Below are positions 30,810 to 42,422 of a stretch of 64,000 nt of DNA, piece after piece (position 1 is the first letter of the stretch; each line of letters opens with the position of its first letter). The stretch covers positions 740,862 to 804,861 of the forward strand of contig CAVPSQ010000005.1 in assembly GCA_963708455.1 (NCBI GenBank), given 5' to 3'. Source of the DNA: CAIMUS01 sp963708455. GTDB taxonomy: Bacteria; Pseudomonadota; Gammaproteobacteria; Competibacterales; Competibacteraceae. A program made the position numbers and the translations under genes. The notes beneath the pieces are model-generated. The model was not told the DNA's origin. It searched no databases and worked only from the letters and a program-made list of their open reading frames with translations.

Positions 30810-31624
30810 GCCAGCTCTTTACGGATGAGGCGCACAGCTTCCATAAAGGCCTTCACCCGCTCGGGATCGACCGGGTTCCAGGTGTAGCCGTCCACCTTCA
30901 GGCTGGAGCCGACGATGGCGCCATCGGCGATCTGCAGGAACTGGCGCACGTTCTGAAGGCGGGCGCCGGTGTTCAGCAGCACCGGGGTGCTGAGGCCCAC
31001 GGCCTGCTTGGCCTGGCGCAGGGCTTCAATATCCGGTTCGGAGCCGGCCATCGGCCCGGCGATCAGGATGGCATCCACCAGGCTGGAGACCACGGCGCTG
31101 CGGGCGCGCTCGGCCACTGTGCGTGTACCCAGCGGCGAGGCGAACTCGGGGGTGATGTTGGCGAAGATGCGCACATGCCCGGCGTCGATCTGCTCACGGT
31201 AACGGAAAATGGCGGCAGCGTCGGGCGCCCATAGGCCCATATCGCTTTCGTACACCCCCGTGACCACTTCGCGGATAAAGCTGGCCCCGGTGGCCTTGGC
31301 GACTGCCAGCGGGGCGAAGGCGTCCCACAGGAAATCCACGCCGAAAGGCCGGTCTGTGGGGCGCAGCTCGGTGACGATGCGCGTCATCACCGCCACGGCT
31401 TCCAGCCCGGCATGAAAGCTGTAGGGGCGGTCGTCTTCGTTGCAAAACATGATGGCGTCCACGCCGCCGTCCAGCAGGATGCGAACGTCTTTGGCCATGC
31501 GGTCGAGGGCGCCTTCGATGCCCAGGGCGGGATCGTAGCGCGGGGTGCCCGGCAGAGCCGGGAAGTGCGCCATGGCGATGATGGGTTTGTGTACGCCGAA
31601 CCAGGTATTCAGAGGATCTGTCAC
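30806..31624 (-). CDS. BtpA/SgcQ family protein
   Basis: 272 residues. Family motifs visible: KPIIAMAHFPALPGTPRYD at the start, then VDAIMFCNEDDRPYSF and PFGVDFLWDAFAPLAVAKATGASFIREVVTGVY, and LDNTGAR-type end TPVLLNTGARLQNVRQFL. The fold is a TIM barrel. BtpA was linked to photosystem I accumulation in cyanobacteria; SgcQ homologues occur in sugar operons, as here, so an aldolase- or isomerase-like role in sugar metabolism is more likely in a nonphotosynthetic anaerobe. The stop overlaps the kinase start by 4 bp. The DeoR gene lies 63 bp upstream on the same strand. Confidence 0.9.
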   Translation of the reverse strand: MTDPLNTWFGVHKPIIAMAHFPALPGTPRYDPALGIEGALDRMAKDVRILLDGGVDAIMFCNEDDRPYSFHAGLEAVAVMTRIVTELRPTDRPFGVDFLWDAFAPLAVAKATGASFIREVVTGVYESDMGLWAPDAAAIFRYREQIDAGHVRIFANITPEFASPLGTRTVAERARSAVVSSLVDAILIAGPMAGSEPDIEALRQAKQAVGLSTPVLLNTGARLQNVRQFLQIADGAIVGSSLKVDGYTWNPVDPERVKAFMEAVRLIRKELA

Positions 31625-31686
31625 AGGAATCTCCTTGGGTGGACGCCGTGCGGGGATGGACGCCGTCCACCCCGAGGGTGTCGTCG

Positions 31687-32448
31687 TTACGCGAGGATCA
31701 CTTCGATGTTTTTATCTTCCAGCCGGCGGACGATCTCAGGATCGACCTCGCGGTTGGTAACAATGCGGTTGACCGATTTTAAAGGGGCGATTGCGGTGAA
31801 AGCGATGCGGTTGAACTTGCTGGCGTCAGCAACCAGGATGATCTCCTTGGCGTTGCGCAGCATGGCCTTCTTTACCAAGGTGTCTTCCAGGTTGTACTCC
31901 GTCAGGCCGGCGTCAAAATCGATGCCGGCGGCGGCCAGGAAGAGTTTGTCCACATAGAAATCTTCAAAGAAGCGCTCCGCCAGATGCCCCACCATGGAGA
32001 GCTCCCCGGAGCGCAGGATGCCGCCGGAGAGTATCAGGTGGATGCCGGGATGGTCCGCCAGCAGCGCGCCGATTTGAAAGCACGCTGTCAGGATGGTGAG
32101 GTTTTGCTTCTCCAGCAGGTTGCGAGCCACTTCCAGGGTGGTGGTGCCCACATCCAGGGTCAGGCTGTCGCCGTTTTCCACCAGGCCGGCGGCGGCCCTG
32201 CCGATGCGCTCTTTTTCTGCCTGGTGAGCCAGCGAGCGGGTGATGAAGGGCGGCTCGTAAGAGCGCCCACGGTCGTTAACCGCCCCGCCGTGCACACGCC
32301 TCAGCAGGCTTTTGTGCTCCAGGATGTCCAGGTCGCGGCGGATGGTCATCTCTGAGACGTTGAAGCGCCCCACCAGGTCGGTGACTTCCACCGCCCCGTG
32401 GGCATTGATTAAATCGAGGATGGCTTGCTGGCGTTCGTGTATAAGCAT
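31687..32448 (-). CDS. DeoR/GlpR-type sugar-responsive regulator
   Basis: 253 residues from ATG 32448 (MLIHERQQAILDLINAHGAV), chosen because the HTH of DeoR starts here; the open frame upstream of it is not family-like. The HTH is VTDLVGRFNVSEMTIRRDLDILE, and the sensor domain has DVGTTTLEVARNLL, LTILTACFQIGALL and VADASKFNRIAF, all DeoR marks. It binds a sugar phosphate and represses its operon. It is the first gene of the minus-strand set with btpA, the FGGY kinase and the phosphatase. A perfect palindrome, CAAGTT-GGT-AACTTG, 66 bp upstream (32515-32529) is a plausible operator. Confidence 0.92.
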   Translation of the reverse strand: MLIHERQQAILDLINAHGAVEVTDLVGRFNVSEMTIRRDLDILEHKSLLRRVHGGAVNDRGRSYEPPFITRSLAHQAEKERIGRAAAGLVENGDSLTLDVGTTTLEVARNLLEKQNLTILTACFQIGALLADHPGIHLILSGGILRSGELSMVGHLAERFFEDFYVDKLFLAAAGIDFDAGLTEYNLEDTLVKKAMLRNAKEIILVADASKFNRIAFTAIAPLKSVNRIVTNREVDPEIVRRLEDKNIEVILA

Positions 32449-32514
32449 GGGATTAAAAAGTAGGCAAAGGATGTTCGATAGTGTTGTATTTATACAGGAT
32501 ATTTGTTCGAATGT

Positions 32515-32529
32515 CAAGTTGGTAACTTG
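32515..32529. promoter_or_regulatory. Palindromic operator candidate upstream of deoR
   Basis: CAAGTT-GGT-AACTTG, 6-bp arms with 3-bp spacer, about 66 bp ahead of the DeoR start. It would fit an autoregulatory site. Near it is TGTATAAT at 32553-32560 on the plus strand, ahead of the giant surface-protein gene. Confidence 0.45.
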
Positions 32530-32703
32530 GCCCGTTTATAGGCCAAATAAAGTGTATAATCTGGACAATATAAGTCTTTAATTAATCTGCCCGGATTTTA
32601 TAACAGTCATGGCCGCACCTGCACGACTGGAAGCAAGCCGGCTGGCTTAGAATCTTTTGACGGGGTAACTGTCTAGTTGTATTGGGTCGTGTGGGAGGCC
32701 ACT

Positions 32704-35700
32704 GTGCAGATCAAACCTGGATTTCGATTTTGGTTAAATACCCTTTTGCTGGTTGTGCTGGGATTTAGCCCGGCAGCAACCGCGTTCGCTCCGCAGCCGG
32801 CTGCGGCCTCAGCGCTTGAGCAGGCCATGCAGTCGGCCGGTGTGCGCCCGCCTAAATCTGGCCTGGCGGCCGAAGTGGGACAGGTCGTGGCTGGACCGCA
32901 GATGCGAGAGGGGATGGACGCCGTCCCGGCCGTGGACAAGGCTGTGGTCGCTGACCAGCGCATACCGGCCTGGGAAAACCGCTACAACACCGTGGCGGGG
33001 GTGAACCTCATGCCCCCCCTTGCGCCCCCATCCGGCCTGTCTGCACTGGGACCGCTGGTCGATGTGGGTGGCTTCCGCTCTTTCAACCTGGGCGGTACGG
33101 ATCCTATTCGCAGCATGGCTGGCGCGGTGGATGGCCGTGTTTTCGCCGGAATTCGGGGGTGGGCCTGGGGGTGTTCTCCCGGCAGACAAACGGTACGTAT
33201 GCCTGGTCGATCATCACGACCAGCCCCGGGGGACTGGGGTCGGCTGATATTACCGATCTCGCCATCTCTGGAGATATGTTGTGGGTGGGCACATCTGTTA
33301 ACGGCATTTATGTACTTAGCCTTTCTGCCGGCGGTTGGAGCCATTACACCACTTCAAATACCGACCTGCCCTCCAACTCGATCAACAGCCTGACCGGCAT
33401 CCCATCGGTGCCGGGGAGCGAAGAATTCTACGCTGCCACTTCCAACGGGGCGTGGTACTACGTGCAGGATCCCTACGGCCTTTCAACCGGGTACTCGTTC
33501 ATTGGCACCTCGGTCAATAAGGTCATCCAGTACATCCGACCCTCCGGGACTCGCGACGAATGGTATGCCACCGAGCTGGCATTGTATCGCTATGATGGCT
33601 ACTATGGCACCACAACCCAGTTCCTGGGCATGCCTGGCTGCCCGCTGAACAGCGCTTCTACCATGGCGGTGGATGGGCAGAATGGCATCTGGTTTTCCGC
33701 ATACACGGTTGGCCCTAACAGCCCCGAAGGTGAGGCTGCCTCGGAAGTTGACCCGTCTGCTCCAACGGCCAGGTTCCCGATCGGCGTGTGCCGTTATGCC
33801 GGCGGAGTTTGGACGCGCTACTCCAATGCCACCCCCGGCTTACCTTCTGACAAAGCCACCGACCTCAAGTCCGACTTCGATGGCCGGGTGTGGATGAGCT
33901 TTGACTATTACAACAGCGCCCTGGGCGGCGTATCCGTTTACGACCAGGGCACCTGGCTGGTTTTCAAAAAGCAATACGGAGATCCGTTGTTGACAGACGA
34001 TCTTGCCTCGGTGGGCGTGGCGGGCAAATCAGTCTGGTTTGGCTATTCCAACCTGGCATCCGTGACCCAATACTCGAACAATTGGGCGCGTTTCACCACC
34101 GCCCAGACCGGCGGCAGCGGGGCTGCCAGTGCGGTCTTTGTCGACTACGCCGAGACCTACATTGGCCGCGCTTCCGGCATTTCGTACCATGATGGCTCCA
34201 ACTGGATCTACCGTGCCATGCCAAACCTGACCACCTCCATCAGTCACATGGCGCGCCTGACCAATCTGTGGATCGGCACGCGTGGCAACGGCATCTTCGA
34301 ATACGATGGCACCAGCTTTATTCCGCACACTACGGCCGAAGGTCTGGCCTCAGACGATGTGCGCGACCTGCTGGTAGACCGTCAATTTCGCCTGTGGGCG
34401 GCTACCGCCGGCGGGCTTTCCCTACGCACAAACGGCTACTGGCTCAACTTCACCAGCGCCAACTCGCCGCTGACTACAAACGATCTGACCGCCATCGCCG
34501 CCGGCAGTGATGGGCGCCTGTGGATTGGCACCAACGGCGACGGGGTGTGGGCGCTCGACCCGAACATTGAAGCCGGCATGGAAGGCGCGCCTCCTGCTCC
34601 GGCCTGGACGCACCTGACGACTGCTGACGGCCTGGCTTCGGATACGATCAAAGCCATCGCGGTTGAGCCGAATGGGGCGGTGTGGGCGGTCGGTCCAGGC
34701 GGACAGGCGCGCCGCGATCCCGCGACTGGCATATGGGCTGTCATGGGCAGCATCGATACTAACAGCCTGTCCATCGATCCATCCGGACGGGTCTGGCTGG
34801 GCACCACCCAGGGTTTGTTGAGCTACACGGGCGCCAGCCGCCAGTTCCTGGTTGGGCGCACCCTGCTGGACAGCGACACAATCGACGCAGTCGCATCGGA
34901 TGGCAGGCGCACCTGGGTGATCAGCGGCGGCAACGTGCAGGTGCGGGCCGATATCACCGGCCCGATCGGTTTCTTCCCGCCCTCGATCAGCAGCTTTTCG
35001 CCGGGCGCCGGGGGCGTCGACCAAATCGTGACGATCAACGGGGCCAATTTCGACACCCGAAGTCCGGGATATAACACCATCAGCTTTGGCAACCTGAGCG
35101 ATGCCTACACCTACGGGCTGGTGAATACGGCCAGCGCCAGCCAGATCGCCGTCAAAGTGCCGCTGCTGGCCCTGACCGGGCAAATCTGGGTGCGGGCGCA
35201 CCGCTTGAACGGGGTTTCGGCCGGGGTCTTCACCGTTTTGCCGGCCATCCGCAGTCTCAATCCGGTTTGCGCCAGCCTGGGGAGCGAGCTGGTCATCGAG
35301 GGCAGCGGCTTCAACTCGGGCAACCAGGCGGCCTATGTCAGGCTTGGCAGCGGTCCCTGGCGGTATTCGGATTCGCAAAACCCCACCACCCTGCGTTACC
35401 GTATTCGCCCCGGCGATACGGATGGGACCGTTTCCGTGCGCCTGGGAACGTCTGGAGCTGTCATCAACAGCGCCCAGAGCCTGACCATCGATACACCCGT
35501 GATCGACCAGGTTGGCATCCAGCAGGCCATCCAGGGACTGCCCCTGGTGTGGGCCAAGCGCACCCTGGTGATGCTTTCGATGCGCTCGGGGCGCGGGTTG
35601 TGCCCCAGCCGCGTAGATGGCGGCCAGCTGGAGTTTAAGCTCAAGGACGGCACGACCCGCCTGGACTGGCTGTCTTACCAGCCGACCGCTGCCGGTCTGA

Positions 35701-38216
35701 CGGTAGGCGTGACTGCCCCGTCGCTGGGGGTGAGCACGGGGGTCAACTTCGTCATGTGGAGCCAGGCCCTCTCGCAGCCCGATTTCTCGATCACCGATTT
35801 CGACGGCGTGCGCCTGCACCTTTTCAGCGGCCCGGTGGAAGTGCTCACCTACGACATCCCCAGCACATCCTTCTATTTCACCGATCTGGCCGGTCGCCGC
35901 CAGCATATGAATGTTTACATTTATGACACCAGTATCGCCAGCAACGCTGCCTGGGATGCCTTTTATAAAAACGCCGAAAAAGGTCTTGACCATGTAGCCC
36001 GGGTCTACCCCCAGTCGGATATCGGGGCGTATTACGGGCGGGATAAATGGATGACCTGGGCCTGGAAAACCATCAGCCGGACCGCATTGGTTGACCTGAG
36101 CGGCTCTGACACCTTCCACAGGCTGCAAGGGCAGGTGGAAGATATCCGCTCCAGCGCCAATGACAACGGCGGTCATTATGATCAGGCCATGGGTGTGATT
36201 GAAGCCTCTCTGAAAACCGGGGATGTATCGGGCAAGGCTACTTATGATTGCTCCAACCCTTTCAGCGACTGCGACCAGCACTCGGCGGTGGCCTTTAACA
36301 CGACCGACGGTCTGGCCCACACGTGGATGCAGGAAGCCATTCACACGATGAACTGGATCCAGGACAGCTCGCCCAACCACGACGCAAGCAACGAAACGCA
36401 CTCAAGGTACAAAAATGCTGTCAAGAGTGTCTGTACGCCGGCGATCACCTTCCGCCAGGCGCTGGTAGACCAACTGGGATATGCCGCCCGGGTAGTGCGG
36501 CTGGAATACGGCAAAGCGCCTTACCAGTTCCAGTTCGCCGATTGCAGCGCGGGTCAGATGCCGGCCAGTGTGATGTCTTACGCGGCCAGCCAGGATGACA
36601 ACTCTTTCCTCGAGCCGCTCGATTTCTTCTATGTCTTCAATAATATCCGCATCTTCGGGCAGGCGCTCGCCAGCGGTGCGGATTCCGGGTCTGCCGGGGC
36701 GGTTCCCGGCTCGCTCGCCCGTCTGAGTGGTTTGTTTGGCCTTCCCTCCGCCCCACAGATGCACAAAGAGCTGCGTCTGAACGGCGAAATCAGCGGCGGC
36801 GAGGCGCACACCGTCACCATAACACTGTCGTACCTGGATGAACCTGGCGGCGACCTGACCCAGCCATCCCTCACCGGGCCGTATGTGCTGGTCTTCCGGG
36901 ATGCGAACGGGGACAACCTGTCAGAGTTCCCCTTCTCGGTCGGGGCGGGGCACACGCACGGCGCACCCGAGCAGGACTACCGCTTTGGTCTGCGGGTGCC
37001 TTTCCCGGATGACACCGCCAGCGTGGCCATCGCCCACGACGGGCAGGATATTTGGGGCGGCCCGGTCAGCTCTGGAGCGCCTGTTGTGAGCCTGACCAGC
37101 CCGATACAGTACCAGTCTTATAATGCCACCGACCCGCTGCCGGTGGCCTGGGATGCCTCCGATCCGGACGGCGATACGCTCTGCTTCATCCTGGAATATT
37201 CGCCCGACGACGGCGTCACCTGGCAGACCATCGCCACCGGCCTTAGCGGCGCCAGCTACGATTGGACCCCGGCTTTCTCGCCGGTGGGCCTCGGTCGATT
37301 GCGCATCACCGCCTCCGATGGCTTCAATACAACCCAGGCGATCTCGGAGATGTTCTTCATCCAGCCCGGTAACCCCATCGCCATCATCCAGGAGCCGGTT
37401 GACGGCCAGGTGATCACCGAGGGCGGTATGCTCAGCCTGGTGGGCGCTGCGTTCGCTTCTGAGAGCGGCGACCCGGTGGATTACAACTGGTACTATGACG
37501 GCAGCTACGCCGCTTCCGGCCAGTACATTTACACCGATCTTACCGATATCGGCGCACACACCCTGGGCCTGGAGGTGATCGCCAACGGCCTGCCCAGCGC
37601 GATGACGACCGTCACGATCACGGTGGTGCCGGATTTCGACCACGATGGTCTGCCGAACGAGTATGAGCAGGCTAACGGGATCAACCCGCTGGACCGCTCA
37701 GACAGCGCTGCCGACCCGGATGGCGACGGTTTGTCGACGCTGATCGAGTTCCAGATCGGCACCTCGCCTGGAACGGCAGACAGTGACGGCGATAAGGTGA
37801 ATGACGGCGACGAGCTGGCTGCGGGAGGCTTTCCCATCGATCCCGGGAGCGTCCCATCCAGCTCGCCGGTGCTGCAGGTGGGCGCGGCCGAGTTCGGCTT
37901 TATCTACCGCCAGGGCGATCCTTTCCCCGATCCGTGGAGCATCTGGGTCACCAACGGCGGCGGCGGGACGCTGGACTGGAGCGCACACAGCAGCGCAGCC
38001 TGGCTGTCGATCGGGGCGGCTTCGGGCAGCGCGCCGGGTGAGCTGGTCGTCTCGGCCGATCCGACCGGGCTGGCAGCGGGTGTGTATTATGCTTCGCTGA
38101 GCGTCACCGCCCTGGGGGCATCCGGCAGCCCGATGTCCATCCCAGTCTGGATGCGGGTGTACGATGCCAGCGGCGCCATCAACTACCAGATGTTTTTGCC
38201 GGTCTTGAGCCGATAG
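32704..38216 (+). CDS. Giant secreted beta-propeller / IPT / BACON surface protein (one frameshift)
   Basis: About 1840 residues. GTG 32704 with GGGAGG upstream, then a signal peptide (LNTLLLVVLGFSPAATAFA). The frame changes at a G run near 33155 (cgggggtggg), after which one frame continues to 38216. Domains in order: reg_prop-type two-component-regulator propeller repeats (LWIGTNGDGVWALDP, LWVGTSVNGIYVLS) to about residue 750; two IPT/TIG-like folds (FSPGAGGVDQIVTINGANF); a metzincin-like segment whose zinc motif reads QEAIH; a PKD/Ig-like region; thrombospondin-type Ca-binding repeats (DPDGDGLSTLIEFQIG); and a C-terminal BACON-like domain (VTNGGGGTLDWSA...). It ends with QMFLPVLSR, no cell-wall anchor. 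Confidence 0.8.
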
Positions 38217-38246
38217 AGGTGTGAGAAGAGGTTATTTCACGGCGAG

Positions 38247-38380
38247 AGCGGCTGAAGCCGCCACTACAAAGTAGGCGATTTAGCGGTAATGAGCTGTTAG
38301 AGGTGTGGAGCTTGTCTATATCACGCTCAGGGTCGTGGCTTCGGCCGTATTTCAGGGAAGCGGCTGAAGCCTCCACTACA
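38247..38380. repeat. Two copies of a gcggctgaagcc repeat
   Basis: AGCGGCTGAAGCCGCCACTACA at 38247-38268 recurs with one change as AGCGGCTGAAGCCTCCACTACA at 38359-38380. The unit contains the hairpin GGCT-GA-AGCC and is typical of dispersed repeats. The 285-bp gap after the surface protein holds nothing else. Confidence 0.55.
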
Positions 38381-38501
38381 ATGAACAAGATTAAGCTGTG
38401 ACAGTATGCCGGGGCGGGCGCCTTCATTGTGAATAACTGGACAAGACCGCCTAAATCAGGTATCATTTGACCGCTTAAATCCTCTCGAGGTGGTCTCCCG
38501 C

Positions 38502-39572
38502 ATGGACTTTACACAAGAATTGTTAAAAGAACTGACGGAAGCCCACGGCATACCCGGATACGAAGCTCCTATCCGGGCAGTGGTGCGTAAGCACCTGGAG
38601 CCGTTGGGCGAGCTGACACAAGATAAAATCGGCAGCGTGATCTGCCGCAAAGACGGCGCAGCCGAAGCCCCCAGAGTGATGCTCGCCGGACACATGGACG
38701 AAATCGGGTTCATGGTCAAGTACATCACCGAGGAAGGCTTTTTGAAGTTTCTCCCACTGGGCGGCTGGTTCGACCAGGTGATGCTCGGGCAGCGCGTGAT
38801 CATCCAGACCGGCTTGGGGGAGGTGGTGGGCGTGATCGGGGCCAAGCCGCCGCACCTGCTGTCTGCCGATGATCGCAAAAAAGTCGTTGAAAAGAAAGAG
38901 ATGTACATCGATATCGGCGCAACCAGCAAAGCCGAAGTGGAAGCCGCCGGTGTGCGCCCCGGCGACCCGGTGGTGCCGCGCGCCGATTTCGTCCCGCTGG
39001 CAGGCGGCAAGACCTACCTCTCCAAGGCCTTCGATGACCGTGTGGGCGTAGCCCTGCTGGTCTCCACGCTGCGTGAGCTGCAGTCGCAGGCTCACCCCAA
39101 CCGGGTGTATGCCGCCGCCACCGTGATGGAAGAAGTGGGCATCCGCGGCGCCACCACCAGCGTGCGCGCCATCGACCCGGATGTGGCCATCGTGCTCGAA
39201 TCGGACATCGCCGGCGATGTGCCCGGCATCAAGGCCGATGAGTCAACCGTCAAGCTGGGCAAAGGTCCCACCGTGGTGATCTATGATGCGCGCATGATCC
39301 CCAACCTCAAGCTGCGTGACCTGGTGCTGGATACCGCCGTTGAGATCGGCGTGCCGACGCAGATCTCGTACATTGAAGGCGGGGCTACCGACGGCGGGAT
39401 TATCCACCTGCACGAGCTGGGCGTGCCCACCGTGGTGATCGGCGTGGCAGCCCGCCACATCCACTCGCACTCCTCCATCCTGCACCGTGACGACTACGAT
39501 AACGCCGTCAAGCTGCTCACCGCCCTGGTGATGAAGCTCGACGCCGCCACGGTGGCGGGTTTGACGAAATAG
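38502..39572 (+). CDS. M42-family aminopeptidase
   Basis: 356 residues from ATG 38502 (MDFTQELLKELTEAHGIPG). Metal-binding and catalytic motifs of the M42 (glutamyl aminopeptidase/endoglucanase M) family: AGHMDEIGFMV (His68-Asp70 region), AFDDRVGVALL (Asp), TVMEEVGIRGA (Glu), VLESDIAGD, and the last His in AARHIHSHSS. It is a cytosolic dodecameric metal-dependent aminopeptidase that trims peptides. It starts 12 bases after an in-frame GTG that was rejected. It is followed by atpA after about 60 bp, an unusual neighbour for the ATP synthase operon. Confidence 0.93.
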   Translation: MDFTQELLKELTEAHGIPGYEAPIRAVVRKHLEPLGELTQDKIGSVICRKDGAAEAPRVMLAGHMDEIGFMVKYITEEGFLKFLPLGGWFDQVMLGQRVIIQTGLGEVVGVIGAKPPHLLSADDRKKVVEKKEMYIDIGATSKAEVEAAGVRPGDPVVPRADFVPLAGGKTYLSKAFDDRVGVALLVSTLRELQSQAHPNRVYAAATVMEEVGIRGATTSVRAIDPDVAIVLESDIAGDVPGIKADESTVKLGKGPTVVIYDARMIPNLKLRDLVLDTAVEIGVPTQISYIEGGATDGGIIHLHELGVPTVVIGVAARHIHSHSSILHRDDYDNAVKLLTALVMKLDAATVAGLTK

Positions 39573-39633
39573 CGACCGCCGGCAGGCGGTCACACGAAGA
39601 ACCGACGATTGGACAACCCCTCCCGGAGGCTTT

Positions 39634-41296
<1,663 letters not shown>

Positions 41297-41310
41297 ATTA
41301 TTTCAAAAAT

Positions 41311-41343
41311 AAACCCTAAAGGTCTCAAAGACCCTTAGGGTTT
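41311..41343 (+). terminator. AAACCCTAA...TTAGGGTTT hairpin between atpA and atpG
   Basis: AAACCCTAAAGGTCT (41311-41325) pairs with AGACCCTTAGGGTTT (41329-41343), loop CAA, with an A-A mismatch only. The upstream base run is A-rich and the downstream arm ends in TTT. A dispersed palindrome that could attenuate transcription or protect the RNA inside the atp operon. Confidence 0.6.
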
Positions 41344-41363
41344 ATCCACCAAGGGAGAACAAC

Positions 41364-42254
41364 ATGCCCAGTGGTAGAGAGTACCGGCTCCGCATCCGGA
41401 GCATTAAAAACATCGCCCAGGTGACACGCGCCCTGCAGGCGGTGAGCGCCAGCAAGGTGCGCAAGGCCATGCAGGCCGTGCTGGGCACGCGCGCCTACGC
41501 CACCAAAGCCTGGCAGGTGCTGACCCATATCGCCGGGCAGCCGGGGCGCAACACGCTCCACCCGCTGCTCACCAGCCGCGCCGAAGTGCGGCGGGTGCTG
41601 GTGGTGCTGATCACCGGCGATCGCGGCCTGGCGGGCGCGTATAACACCAACATTGTGCGCTACGCCATGCACCGTTTCGATAATTCTCCTGTCCCGGTGC
41701 GTTTCATCACCGTGGGACGCAAAGGGCGTGACCTGATGCTGCGCCGCCGCAAAGAAGTATTGGCTGAATTCAGCAACCTGCCGGCTGCGCCCAGCTTTGC
41801 CGACGTATCGGCGATCGGGCGGCTGGCGGTGGATGAATACCTGAGCGGGCGCGCCGATGAAGTCTACCTGGTGTACACCACGTTTGTCAGCATGGCGCGC
41901 CAGGTGCCCGATGCGAAGAAGCTGCTGCCGCTGGAAGTGGGGGAAGGCGAAGGGCGTGTGCAGGCCTTCACCCCCGCAGCGCGCAGCCTGGCGGCGGCCT
42001 ATATTTATGAGCCGGGGCAAATCGAGATCCTGGAGCAGATCGTACCGCGCTTCACCGCCCTGCAGGTTTACCAGGCCATTCTGAAATCGCTGGCCAGCGA
42101 GCATGCCGCCCGCATGGTAGCCATGAAGAACGCCACCGACAGCGCCAAGGAACTCGCCGGGGCTCTGCAGCTGGCTTACAACAAGTCACGCCAGCAGACC
42201 ATCACCAACGAAATGCTGGATATCGCCGGCGGCGCTGAGGCGTTGAGCCCGTAG
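41364..42254 (+). CDS. atpG: ATP synthase F1 subunit gamma
   Basis: 296 residues. N-terminal helix YRLRIRSIKNIAQVTRALQAVSASKVRKAM and C-terminal helix ASEHAARMVAMKNATDSAKEL...ARQQTITNEMLDIAGGAEAL-type ending (QQTITNEMLDIAGGAEAL) are the coiled shaft of subunit gamma. The central fold is VLVVLITGDRGLAGAYNTNIV. It forms the rotor that couples proton flow to ATP synthesis. ATG 41364 has AAGGGAG upstream. It follows atpA after a hairpin and precedes atpD after a gap of about 170 bp with tandem repeats. Confidence 0.95.
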   Translation: MPSGREYRLRIRSIKNIAQVTRALQAVSASKVRKAMQAVLGTRAYATKAWQVLTHIAGQPGRNTLHPLLTSRAEVRRVLVVLITGDRGLAGAYNTNIVRYAMHRFDNSPVPVRFITVGRKGRDLMLRRRKEVLAEFSNLPAAPSFADVSAIGRLAVDEYLSGRADEVYLVYTTFVSMARQVPDAKKLLPLEVGEGEGRVQAFTPAARSLAAAYIYEPGQIEILEQIVPRFTALQVYQAILKSLASEHAARMVAMKNATDSAKELAGALQLAYNKSRQQTITNEMLDIAGGAEALSP

Positions 42255-42363
42255 CTGCCAGCCGCAGGCACGTATTCTGATCGAGTTTTGATGATAAAAA
42301 CGGTACCAACTGGCACCTGAACGACAAGGATTGGTTTTTATATCTTCTCAAACTAAAATCTGA

Positions 42364-42402
42364 TGCTGATAGCTAAAAGCTGATAGCTGATAGCTGATAG
42401 CT
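42364..42402 (+). repeat. Short tandem repeat of gctgata units before atpD
   Basis: Five near-perfect copies of a 7-mer (gctgata / gctaaaa variant), at 42364-42402, in the atpG-atpD gap, ending 20 bp before the atpD ATG. Copy number may vary between strains. Confidence 0.6.
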
Positions 42403-42422
42403 ACTGGTTCACTGGAGGAATT

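Noticed and set aside
34422..36401. 659-residue open frame on the minus strand
   Set aside because: It lies opposite the giant propeller protein and has no family motifs; the codon pattern explains it as an antisense shadow.
42364..42402. Possible CRISPR array
   Set aside because: The 7-bp units are contiguous with no spacers; it is a simple tandem repeat.
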